Assembly: GCA_023525975.1 (NCBI GenBank)
Contig: CM042042.1
Coordinates: 4,409,501-4,473,500 of the forward strand
Length of the DNA stretch: 64,000 bases
DNA from: Smallanthus sonchifolius
Lineage: Eukaryota > Streptophyta > Magnoliopsida > Asterales > Asteraceae
Direction of reading: 5' to 3'
The position numbers and the translations under genes were made by a program. The notes under the pieces are model-generated. The model saw only the letters and a list, made by a program, of their open reading frames with translations, was not told where the DNA came from and did not search any database. Shown in pieces: positions 33,361-43,508 of the stretch (position 1 is its first letter; each line of letters begins with the position of its first letter).

Positions 33361-33664
33361 TCCGGATCCCAAAGATTCTGGATTGGCAAGTTCCGGTTAT
33401 AAATAATATCCTAACATCTCATCAGTTAATAAACAGCTTGAGAGACGTCTTAGTATTTTTAAAGGTTGGTGCGAAGTCCAGATGCCAAGAAGGGTTTGCT
33501 TGAGGGCTTCGTACGGATGACATCATACGCTTGCTAGCAGATGGCTTCCTTGGTCCGGATTTGAGTCACTCTTGATGGCCAGGTTTGGTCCGGATGGCCA
33601 AGTCCAAGTCCGAATGACCAATTGTGGTCCGTACTTCCTGTTTACACAAAAAACTGAAAGTAAG
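33361..33664. other. Low-copy spacer with repeated GGTCCGGAT motifs
   Basis: GGTCCGGA/GGTCCGTA motifs recur with CCAAGTCC and GACCAATTGTGG (33540-33640). No gene is seen. Confidence 0.4.
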
Positions 33665-34165
33665 TCAAACAGTTGTTACGATCTTGGGAATTAAATAGAA
33701 TAAATTGCACTAAAGACGTTTAAAACAATTTATTTTCGTTTTAATTCCTGATTAGGCTGTTTCGATTTTTTTTTACAAACACTAAGATGTTTATTAGTTC
33801 TAAACACATCAGAATTCATACGAATTCCCTGAAACACACAACAAAGATTTTCCCGTTCTTGGTCTTCGTCTCTTTTATTCTTCAAAGTAATTTTTTTGGG
33901 TGCTTGTGTCCTCCCGACTGTACGAACTGCTTTGGCTGTTGTACCATAAGTAATAAAAGATTTCCCTTGGAGGATTCGAAATTTGTTTTAATGGACCCAT
34001 ATTGACTACGAATTCTCAGCCAAAAAATTCTACTTCATCTTATATTCTTGTACTTTTTTCTAATTTTTCAGTTATAAAAGTACTTGTAATTTACTGTTTC
34101 ATTCTCTTTCTATATTGTAATTGTTTATAAAATTTTTTTTTTATTTATTTTGACGAATGATTCCT
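33665..34165 (+). mobile_element. LTR-like sequence in inverted orientation
   Basis: Diverged reverse complement of the 31005-31280 LTR part: AATTTGTTTTAATGGACCC, TTCTACTTCATCTTATATTC and GTTATAAAAGTACTTGTAA. With copy 4 it brackets the interval 31.0-34.2 kb as an inverted pair. A 72-codon frame here is not supported as a gene. Confidence 0.55.
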
Positions 34166-34169
34166 ACAT

Positions 34170-34415
34170 TTATTATGACGTTTTCATGTCACAAATAGTT
34201 TCTAGGGTTTGGGTATAGTTAGACTGATATCGCACTCACCATCACAGATATCACCATGTTGTAAACCTTCATCAATCCAGTCCCAGGTCGGTTCATTGAG
34301 CCAATTAACCAAATAATTAGTGTGCCTGGATTTGATTTGCAACAAATAACCGGAAGGCTGTAGCTTCTAGGCATACAGCAATGGAGATGTCTATGAAGGT
34401 GAGTTTCATATCAAA
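34170..34415 (-). pseudogene. MORN fragment 13
   Basis: Left-arm type with GTTGTAAACCTTCATCAATCC and TCCCAGGTCGGTTCATTG. The plus piece CATACAGCAATGGAGATGTC ends TATGAAGGTGAGTTTC. Confidence 0.65.
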
Positions 34416-35194
34416 TTAATTATCACTCCTTCAAAAACCAGAAGTAGATTATATGTAAGCTTTCTAATTCTACCTCATTTATTTAGGTGATATGATTATT
34501 ATAATAACTAAATCAAAGTTATAAGATTTAAGTTGCTAAAGACTCGTAAGTTCAAATATTATAAGATAAAGTGATTAATTTGTGTTATCGAAAATTGTAT
34601 AGAAGATAAGATAATAACAAGAAAATATTATATAATCTAATCTTGAGGTAAATATTATATACGCACGGTGGGATTTTTTTTTTCAAGATACAGATAAATA
34701 ATATTAATATGGCTTTTTAAACTAAGTTAGAATTTTCTTAAAAAATGTTTATTTAATACTAAAAAATATTAATTTAACAAGCCATAACCTTGTGGATGGT
34801 TATCATTATTTATTTATAAAGCCTAATTAATCGTATTAATATTAATATTTATATATTCCCTTCTATATAAGTCTCATTAAAATCTAATTGTATTAGTTAG
34901 TCAACTAATATATAGATTACGAAAGGGTGCTTTAAAATTCAATTCAAACTAATTCAAACTAGAAGGGCTAATGTGCAACTTCAATTATAAAAATCAAACA
35001 TGTTATCATGTTACTTTTGAAATTTATTTTACCCAAAAGTGAATTTACCTCAAGATTCGGTTATATAATATTTTCTTGTTATTATCTCTCTACGTTGATA
35101 ACCCAAAACACAAATTAATCACGTTATTTTATTGTATATAAGCTTACAAGTCTGTAACATATCTTATGGTTTTGATTCAGAATTTGTTTTTTCA
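34416..35194. repeat. Array spacer after fragment 13
   Basis: Left-arm remainder to GCACGGTGGGATTTTTTT (34680). Then ATTAATATGGCTTTTTAAAC and TCATTAAAATCTAATTG, repeated at 62470-62700. The right foldback arm is absent. Confidence 0.5.
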
Positions 35195-35625
35195 TGAATC
35201 CAGTCCATTAGCCGAGAAAGCAGTGGCATAAATCTGGATGAGAAGGTGAATAGGGCTCTCGACCGCCTTGACTGTTGCCTTGTTAGCCGCTGCAATTGTG
35301 ATCACTGTTCTCGGCTAATCGTCAGGTTTCCTGAAAAACAACATTCAAAGATGAATTTAAAGTCGTTTGGCATTTTCATGTTACAAATAATTTCTAGCCT
35401 TTGTGTATAGTTGAAGTGATTATGATGATCACCTTCATTATATCACCGTTGTAGTAAACCTTCACCAAGAACCCAAACCCATGTCGGTTTATTGAGCCAA
35501 TTTACCAAACAACTAGTGTGCGTGTATTTGATATGTTGGAAAGCAACAAATAACCGAATGGGTATAGTTTTTAGCCTCTATGCAAGGCATATATCAATGG
35601 TTATGTTTACGAGCATGGGTTTCAT
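35195..35625 (-). pseudogene. MORN pseudogene 14: exon 3, intron 2, exon 1
   Basis: The plus-strand exon-3 piece (35196-35257) reads LAEKAVA, a stop, then after a one-base shift NLDEKVNRA, matching LGDKALASMNVDEKLSRA. The minus-strand piece (35256-35331) reads IAAANKATVKAVES, matching AAANRAANIARVAAVKAVQS. Intron 2 and exon 1 (ACCTTCACCAAGAACCC) follow. This copy shows the two-strand exon-3 structure most clearly. Confidence 0.75.
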
Positions 35626-35877
35626 ATCAAAATTTGTCAAACAATCAAACAACTGATTTTTTTATTATCACTACTAGCACATTCAAACAGTATTTCCTAA
35701 ATCCTGATTCTTTGACTAAACCATGAAAGTTATGAATCCTATAATTTAGTCGACTTTGTTAATCCTATCCATTGTGGTCGTGGGATTAAACCATAGTGTC
35801 TTTTTTCTTTAGTCTACAAACTTCTAAGTCTTCGGAAGTCCGAGGTTACAGAAATCCCTTAGAGTACAAGCTCTGTT

Positions 35878-36428
35878 TTGGGATGTTCACATAAAACGAA
35901 GCGATTTATTTGAATTGAATTATTCTAATTTTGAATTTTGAAATCTGGATTCAAATTCGATTAAGACATTTGAATAAGCTTATTCGAATAAACCAAATCA
36001 GAAAAATAAAAATTTCAAATTTCAAATATCCATATTTTTTAACTACATTTCTAAAAATTAACAATCTAATTCATACATAAATACAAAAAATTAACATAAA
36101 GAGTGAAGAGGCGGTGTCATTTTCAAGTTTGAACTGATAAATTGACTTAAAGCTTATAATACTAAAGAGTTCTCTACTTAAAACGTTTGAAGGTTTAAGA
36201 CTTGAGGCCTATATGATAAAAAAAAATCTATGTATATAGTTAATTCGTATTATTAGAGTCAAATTCGGGTTCGGGATATTAAATTCGAAATCGATTTGAA
36301 TTCGAATTCCTTATTCGAATTGAATCCTTATTCAAATCGAATAAACAGATATTCGAATTCACATTTTTTTATTCGAATTCGGTTTGAATCGAATTATTCG
36401 AATTCGATTTGAATAATAAACACCCATA
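35878..36428. mobile_element. hAT-like MITE rich in TTCGAATTCG
   Basis: Target duplications GCTCTGTT (35870-35877) and GCTCTCTT (36429-36436), one mismatch. The ends TTGGGATGTTCACATAAAAC and, inverted, TATGGGTGTTTATTATTC match in the core GGG(A/T)GTT. The right half is packed with ATTCGAATTCG. A second copy starts at 63725. Confidence 0.65.
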
Positions 36429-36486
36429 GCTCTCTTAAGATTTGTTTGGTTTTGATTCTAAGACACACGCTATAAATTATAGCCAA

Positions 36487-36974
36487 CTAGTTTTTTCTCC
36501 CGCACTACGCGGCGGGAGTTTGGTAGTTTTCGGTTCGGCTCGTCGACGGTGATAAAACTTATGTTGAAACACATACTCGCTATAGCTTACGATACAAAAA
36601 AAAAACTTGGATCGTTGACAAAAAAAAATAAACGAATATAAAATCAAATGCGTTAAAATCCTATATTAGCAAATTTATAAAAAACCAAAGTTTTGAAGCA
36701 AAAAAAAAGCTTCTATAGGTTACTAAAAAAATAAACCCATTGAACTTTTGTTGCAAGTTTATAAAAAACAAAATTTAAGGAAAAAAAACTAAAGTTTACT
36801 CTATTGAAGTTTTGTGACAAATCTATAAAAAAAACTTTTAAGGTAAAAAAAATATTAAAACCTCACTATGTGGCAAATCTAAAAGAAACAAAACTTTTGA
36901 GGTCAAATTTTTTTTTTTGAACTCCCCTATTCAACCTCATGCCCAATAATATGTTATTAATAAGTAATGTTAGA
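36487..36974 (-). mobile_element. Helitron-like element on the minus strand
   Basis: CTAG (36487-36490), then TTTTTTCTCCCGCACTACGCGGCGGGAG. On the minus strand this is a strong hairpin (CTCCCGCCGCGTAGTGCGGGAG) a few bases before CTAG. The right end reads TCTAACATTACTTATTAATA on the minus strand. It interrupts a spacer seen intact at about 15985-16040 (CTATAACTTATAGCC). The 5' edge is approximate. Confidence 0.6.
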
Positions 36975-37480
36975 GTATTATATTACAATCGTATGAATGA
37001 TTTATTAGTTTATGATTTGTATTCATGTATGCTTTTTCGGTGGTATTATGTTTGGGAGTGCATGAACGTTTAAAAGATAATTGTTGTAAAACACATAGTA
37101 AATTAGATATTATTTTCGTATGTAAAGTAAGCGTTTACAAGATGGTTTCGTATAAATGACACCTCAGCCTAAGCCCGGTTAAAGTGTTGCACTGTTAGCC
37201 CAATCGAATTGAAGAACACATTGTAATGAAATCAAGACAAACTTAACTGTATATATGAACGATTTTTTAGTTAAGCTTTGAATGTGATTGTGTTGTTTTT
37301 CAAGTGACTTATGACGTCCTTTTTTATAGGTTGTTGGAATTGGTCTGGTGAAACGTCGCAAAGTTAATAAACATTGGGTTACGCCTAAAATAGTCGCATT
37401 TATAACAATATTTACATTTACGAGGAGACAAGAAAGAACATGTCCCTTGACCAAATTCACTAAAAAAACTAGCAAACGAT
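36975..37480. other. 3' flank of the MORN gene with LTR-like remnant
   Basis: TTGAATGTGATTGTGTTG, then TTTTTTATAGGTTGTTGG and GGTGAAACGTCGC (37277-37356), matches the LTR part of the gag elements at 21720 and 31280. The association of this sequence with MORN copies is therefore old. No coding exon was seen. Confidence 0.5.
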
Positions 37481-39936
37481 TCATACAATGACCAGAGTTG
37501 GATCATCATAGTAATGCACACGGCTCTGGACCGCCTTAACTGCCGCCACCCTTGCTATATTTGCCGCCCTGTTAGCAGCTGCCATTGCCCTACTCAGCTT
37601 CTCATCCACATTCATTGAAGCCAATGCTTTGTCACCTAATCGTCTGGCTTCCTGGAAACCAACAATCAAAGGTGATTTTAAACCGGTTATTGTCATATAA
37701 AAGAGGGGTGTTTGGCATGTTGGAAATCAGCTCCAAGAACACGAACACATAATTTGATCTCTACTAAGATCGACTCTTTTTATTGATAAAACTCAACTCA
37801 CACTTTACAATTAATCCCTAACCATCTATTTATAGTAAACCCTATACTAATCCTAACACAACTCAAACTCAATTAAATATTCAAATAAATAAACAAATTA
37901 ACTTCTACTCTAATATAAACTCAACCAAACAATTAATAAACTAATATTAATAATTATTATTAATAAAGATTAATCCTTCATGGCATTGCATTTGTTTAAG
38001 GTGATTATCTGATTATGGTGTCTGCATGTCACATATTGCTTCTAGCGTTTGGGTATAATGTGGATTGATGCTTTGAACAACAACGCCAAACACACCCATT
38101 CAATTTAGGAAGGATAATGAGATACATATGAAATTACCTTAACCGCTTTAAGAACTTTGGCATGAGAAATCGACATAGGATAATGTGGATTGATGCTAAG
38201 AGCACCATCTTCCCAGTGACCCGATTGAGTGTTGCCATTTCTAAATGTATACAAACCGAACCCTTGTCTTTTTCCTTCATGCCAACTACCCTCGTACCTT
38301 TGTCCATTTGTGAAGTTGTATACACCAAAACCATGCATTTTATCGGCAAAATATTCGCCAGCATACATGTCACCATTTCTGCATCACCATGTCACACATA
38401 AGCTCCAATCTCATAATATTTTCATTTCATAGAGAAATAAATAAAATTACAAAAGGTTTAGATTATAAAACTTGAAACACAATCAAACTCATGTACCTAG
38501 ATGCTAAAATTAAACACTTTACAAATCATGGTGAAGAATACTTGAACCATCATAGTTGGTATCTTGATTCAGAATGTTCTTTTTGTGTAATAATAACATT
38601 GTTTGTGGACAAATTATGAGAAAGAAATTGCAGAAAAAAAATTGTTCTTGACGCTTTTGCACATAGATGTATGCTGTTACATATTATTATATCACAACTG
38701 TGTGAAAAGAATCACTTCTTTTAGGAATCAAATATTTTCATAAGATCAACCAACAATTCCTTGTAACTTTTCATAAGGTGAACTAACATTTCTTTATATC
38801 TTTTCGTAAGATCAACCAACACTTCTTTATATCTTTTCATTAAGATCAACTAACACTTCTTTATATCTTTTCATAAGAACTATGAAATGAAATTTTTAAA
38901 AGGCTTAAGAAAATAGAATCACTAAAGTTTGTAACATCAAGCGAACTGGAACAAAGTGCAAAAACATAGATGCAAAGACCAACACAATACTTTGACACCG
39001 TTGTTCAAATTGCTTATCTATAGAAAATTTAAGCACTTCGGTCGCATTTTAGCAGGAACCATGGCTTGTTACTTTGTTTGTAATGAAATGTGCAGAAAAG
39101 ATAAACCTGACAATCTTGTCTAGACCGAAAAAATTAGGTGGTGTGCCTAATTTATCAAGTTAATAAAGCCCAAATCCACTCATACCATTTACATGATGCT
39201 TCACAATACAAGAATGATAAATAACCGAAACCATATATTTACAATCGCGAATTAAAACTGCTTATTTGCTTATTGTGTTTTAATACAACAGGTGAGCCGG
39301 ATTATCTGCTTAATTGAAGGCTTAATATGATTCTGCATTGTGTTTTGTTACACCTAACCATCTGAGTGTGCTTATCTGAAAAAACCATAAGCAGTTTTAA
39401 CAAGCAATCCCAAACACCCCCCATAATGAACATTGAACTTGAAGTTACTATGAACACACATCAAATAAGACTAAAATTTACCTGAAATGGTAATGGCCAA
39501 GCCCATGTTTCAGACCACCTTTGAACTCCCCAAAATACCTGCTGCCATCTTCACAAGTATGAACCCCATACCCATGACACTGACCCTTCATCCATCCTCC
39601 TGCATACATATCCCCAACATAAGATCTATAAACACCAAATCCATGCCTCAATCCTTGCCTATATTGACCCCTATACCTGCTTCCTTTAGCCCAGGTTTCC
39701 ACCCCATAACCATCATACTTTTGATCAACCCAATCACCTTCAAACCTCCCATTCATGTTATGATAGTAGACCCCACTCCCAGAACACTTTCCTTTATAAA
39801 ATTCTCCCTCATAGACATCACCATTATTATAAACCTTCACCAAGAACCCAGAAACTGTGCTTTCCTCATGCCGTTTCATTGAGCCAATTGACCAAACAAC
39901 TGGTGTGCATGTTTTAGATGTATTGAAAAACCTCAA
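37481..39936 (-). CDS. MORN-repeat protein gene, three exons, amino-terminally truncated
   Basis: Exons on the minus strand are 39936-39482, 38378-38138 and 37651-37481, joined by GT-AG introns with frame kept, about 288 codons. The product has seven MORN repeats (GDVYEGEFYKGKCSGSGVYY to QRYEGSWHEGKRQGFGLYTF) and a partial eighth. An Ala-rich helical tail follows (VDEKLSRAMAAANRAANIA). This matches the plant family often annotated as SET7/9-like; such proteins have MORN repeats but no SET domain and are thought to bind lipids or membranes. Relatives are over 400 residues, with a hydrophobic N-terminus before the PVVWSIGS segment. Here the open frame starts just before it (after a TGA near 39955), and the first in-frame ATG is at 39879. 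Either a 5' exon is missing from view or the gene is a truncated relic. Splice sites and reading frame are otherwise undamaged. Confidence 0.8.
37718..37980 (-). mobile_element. Solo LTR in intron 2 of the MORN gene
   Basis: Starts TGTTGGAAATC, ends GATTAATCCTTCA, flanked by the 5-bp duplication TGGCA (37713-37717 and 37981-37985). On the minus strand it has CTATAAATAG (37826-37835) and then AATAAAAAG, so it lies in the same direction as the gene. It is 263 bp, with no internal region. Confidence 0.8.
38379..39481 (-). other. Intron 1 of the MORN gene
   Basis: GTAAATTTTAG donor at 39481 and GTGATGCAG acceptor at 38379. It carries the minisatellite at 38735-38880 and otherwise unique sequence. 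It is 1103 nt, absent from all array copies because the shared deletion removed it. Confidence 0.7.
38735..38880. repeat. ~41-bp minisatellite in MORN intron 1
   Basis: Three to four units of TCTTTATATCTTTTCATAAG and ATCAACCAACACT. The last two are nearly identical. Confidence 0.7.
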
Positions 39937-39942
39937 AAAATT

Positions 39943-40444
39943 AAAATAATCACTTTTTCACCAACCAAAAGGGTGTTTTCAATGAGTGAAACCACACAGG
40001 AACTCGAAAACAGAGAATATCAACATACTTTTGATTTATTGGCATTTTGGTCGAACCAGACAATGATCTTCAACACAGTTCTTGGCCTTTCTCCGAAATC
40101 TTTGATAGATATGTTAATGGATTCAAGTGTAACAAATTGTAAACAACAAAGAATCCAGATAGCGCATGGAAACATGATCTGTTATTAAAATGTCTGTGAT
40201 CGTAAATTTGCACATAATTATTCATTAAAATGTTTAACATAGCAGAAAACAGTGTTACCAACAATACCTGGTTTGATGGTTGAGATGGACACTTTTGTGG
40301 GTCTTGGACAGCTGCTTAGAAGACAACACTTTTTAAACATTGAATTCAATAAACATTTAGTTGAGCCTAAAACAGTTTGCATTTACAACCATATTTACAT
40401 TTGTAATGTGATATAGGGGGATATATTTGTCATTGCATTTTTAA
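39943..40444. repeat. Unit U copy upstream of the MORN gene
   Basis: Begins at ATTAAAATAATCACTTTTTC, next to exon 1, and continues like 14456-14940. The plus-strand frame MSETTQELENREYQ remains open for 71 codons. The sister copies left of this point have Helitron end sequence instead of MORN exon 1. Confidence 0.5.
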
Positions 40445-40690
40445 GGTGATTATGACGTTTTCATGTCACAGATAGTTTCTAGGTTTTGGTATAGTTGGAC
40501 TGACATCGCACTCACCATCATAAATATCACCATGTTGTAAACCTTCAACACCCCAGGTCAGTTTGTTGAGCCAATTAACCAAACAATTGGTGTGCATGTA
40601 TTTGATTTGCAACAAATAACCAGAAGTCTATAGTTTCTAGGTATACAACAATGGTGATGTCTATGAGAGTGAGTTTCATATCAAATTAAT
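40445..40690 (-). pseudogene. MORN fragment 15
   Basis: Linker shortened to CTTCAACACCCCAGGTCAG. The plus piece TATACAACAATGGTGATGTC ends TATGAGAGTGAGTTTC (YNNGDVYESEF). Confidence 0.65.
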
Positions 40691-41479
40691 TATCACTACT
40701 TCAAAGAGGAGATGTAGATTATATGTTGGCTTCCTAATTCTACCTCATTCATTTAGGTGATATAATGATTATTTTGTTTTGAAAGGAGGTGATATAATGA
40801 TTATAAGAAGTAAATCAAAATTATAAGATATGCTAAAGGATCGAAATTTAAAACATATTCGAATAAAGGGGTTAATATGAAATATAGAAGATTAGATAAT
40901 AAGAAGAAAATATTATATAATCGAATCCATGAGTTAAATACATTTTTGCATAACCTACACGGAACGTATGGTGGGATTTGTTTTGAAGTTTTGTATGATT
41001 TTCATATTAGACCCTTGCTTTCAAATATGTTGCATTAGTTTTAGGGTGCATTAAAATTGCCAAACTATCAAACAACTGATTTTTTATTATCATTATTTCA
41101 AAGAGCATATTCAAATAGTATTTCCTAAATCCCGATTATGTGATTAAACCATGAAAGTTATGACCCTATCCATCCATTTTAGCTGACTCTGTGACTCCTA
41201 TCCATTGTGGTCGTGTGATTAAACCATAGTGTCTTTTTTATTTAGTCTACTGACTTCTAAGTATTCGAATACCTAAGGTTACAGGCGTACAGTTTTGATC
41301 CTAAGATACACGCTATAACTTATAGCCTGTAAATTAAGTTACTGTTTTCTATATTACAATCGTGTGAATAATATATTGATTTATTATTTTTATTCATGTA
41401 TGCTTAGGGTGGTATGTTTTACATCTAATAGTCATTTTGTTAGGGATATGTTATTCGTACACCTAATCCGATACTTCCC
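40691..41479. repeat. Array spacer
   Basis: Same blocks as 15191-16139, with a few deletions, for example CATTAAAATTGCCAAAC joined early. No gene is seen. Confidence 0.5.
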
Positions 41480-41695
41480 CTTACATACGAGTCATATGTA
41501 AGCATACGGGTCATACACGACTCATATGCAAGACAAGTTCGGCATTAGTCTAATCAGTCATTCATGTCTCTTTATACGACTCATATGTACACATACGAGT
41601 CATATGTGTGGTGTACCCTATAAGACTCATAAACACACATACGAGTCATATGTGCCTCATATGACTTATATACACACATACGAGTCATATTTTAT
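41480..41695. repeat. 39-bp tandem array, site 3
   Basis: Fewer units than at 28430; ends abruptly at GAGTCATATTTTATGTTTC, where spacer resumes. Near-identical to site 4. Confidence 0.7.
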
Positions 41696-42124
41696 GTTTC
41701 AATTTTTTGTTCAAAACAAGAACAAGAAGTTTAGTTTAGGTTGAAATGATGTTGTTAATTGGTATATTCTACAATTTTAATTAATTTTTTTTTGCCAAAA
41801 TGAAGTTGTTGGAATTATAACCGAAAAACTGAGTGGTTCAAAATTTGGATACCGTATCACCTAAAGGTGAAGATGTATAATTGTGTGCTCAATTTTGGGG
41901 GAAACGGTGGTGGCCCATGAAACCCACATCAAACAACATTAATCGAAGTTACCATAATATGTGTGAAGTTCGTCAAAAAAAAATTGTACCAAATTCCATG
42001 GTAATTTCACATCGCCTTAGTATTTTTGAATGTTGGTGCGAAGTCCGGATGCCCAAAAGGATTGTCTTTGTGGCCTGGTACGGATGACATCAGCGGCTTG
42101 GTCCGGACTTGAGTCACTCTAGAT
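41696..42124. repeat. Array spacer, near-identical to 51536-51964
   Basis: Includes GTGTGCTCAATTTTGGGGG and GTTCGTCAAAAAAAAATTG. The two copies share a 68-codon frame differing by one residue, reflecting recent duplication, not selection. Confidence 0.55.
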
Positions 42125-42360
42125 GGCATTTTCATGTCACAAATAGTTTCTTTGGTTTGGGTATAGTTAGACTGATATCACACTCACCATCATAGATATC
42201 ACCATGCTGTAAACCTTCATCAACCCAGCCCCAGGTCGGTTTGTTGAGCCAATTAACCAAACAATTAGTGTGCCTGGATTTGATTTGCAACAAATAACCG
42301 GAAGGCTGTAGCTTCTAGATATATAGCAATGGAGATGTCTACGAGGGTGAGTTTCATATC
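42125..42360 (-). pseudogene. MORN fragment 16 (left arm of foldback F)
   Basis: The plus piece has TATATAGCAATGGAGATGTC, so a TAG stop sits where the first Asn codon should be. Confidence 0.65.
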
Positions 42361-43239
42361 AAATTAATTATCACTACTTTAAGGAGGAGTGTAGATTATA
42401 TATAAGCTTCCTAATTCTACCTCATTTATTTAGGTGATATGATGATTATAAGAACTAAATCAAAATTATAAGATTTAATTTCCTAAAGACTCGTAAGTTC
42501 AAATTTTATAAGATAATAAAGTGATTAATTTGTGTTATCCAAAATTGTATAGAAGATAAGATAATAACAAGAAAATATTATGTAATCAAATCTTGAGGTA
42601 AATATTATATACGCACGGTGGGATTTTTTTCAAGATATAGTATGATTTTCTTATTAGTCCTTTGCTTTTAAATTGAAATTACACACTAGCCCTTCTAATT
42701 TGAATTGAATTTTCATGCACTCTAACGCTGATGCAACATATTTGAAGAGGAGGGATTATATATATGGTTAATATACTGTCATTAGTTTTAGGGCGGATTA
42801 AAATTCAATTCAAACTAGAAGGGCTAATGTGTAACTTCATTTAAAAAAGCAAATTGCATGAAAATCTTTAAAAATTTAAAATCTTAAAATTCAATTCAAA
42901 CTAGATTGCTAGTGTCACATCTTTTTAATTATCTTGTTATCAAGTTAGTTTTGAAATTGATTTTATCCAAAACTGTATTTACCTCAAGATTCGGTTATAT
43001 AATATTTTGTTGTTGTTACCATATTGATTTTCCTCAAGATTCGGTTATATAATATTTGACCTTACGAGTCTTTAGCAAATCTTATAATTTTGAATTTTGA
43101 TTTAGTTCTAATAATCATCATATCACCTAAATAAATGAGGTACAATTAGGATTATTTATGAAGCTACAAATAATCTACTTCTGCTCTTTGAAGTGGTGAT
43201 AATAAAGAAAGTGAGTCATACGATTGTTTGACAATTTAA

Positions 43240-43485
43240 TTTGATATGAAACTCACCCTCATAAACATATCTATTGCTGTATACCTACAAACTACAGGCT
43301 TCCCGCTATTTGTTGCAAATCAAATACACGCACACCAATTGTTTTATTAATATGCTCAATGAACCGACTTAGGGATGGGTTAGTGAAGGTTTACAGCATG
43401 GTGATATCTATGAAGGTGAGTACGATATCAGTCTAACTATACCCAAACCTTATAAACTACTTGTGACATGAAAACGTCATAATTA
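43240..43485 (+). pseudogene. MORN fragment 17, reverse (right arm of foldback F)
   Basis: GAAACTCACCCTCATAAAC ... GTGAAGGTTTACAGCATGG. Carries GTTTTATTAATATGC in place of GTTTGGTTAAATGGC. Confidence 0.65.
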
Positions 43486-43508
43486 TAGAAACCGTTTATC
43501 AAAATATA

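Larger units (their letters stand above)
42115..43490. repeat. Foldback unit F
   Basis: Left arm 42125-42600 and right arm about 43020-43485. Shares with unit G the change GGGCGGATTAAAATTC and AGGAGGGATTATATATATGG, which others lack. Confidence 0.7.

Noticed and set aside
33787..34005. 72-codon Cys-containing frame that could be read as a small secreted peptide
   Set aside because: The sequence is a diverged inverted copy of the gag-element LTR, and the frame is not kept in other copies.
39487..39882. Plus-strand 131-codon frame
   Set aside because: It is the antisense shadow of MORN exon 1, which is supported by repeat motifs and splice sites.
41881..42087. 68-codon frame conserved at 51722-51928
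   Set aside because: Conservation is explained by the very recent duplication of the whole segment; silent and non-silent positions cannot be told apart.
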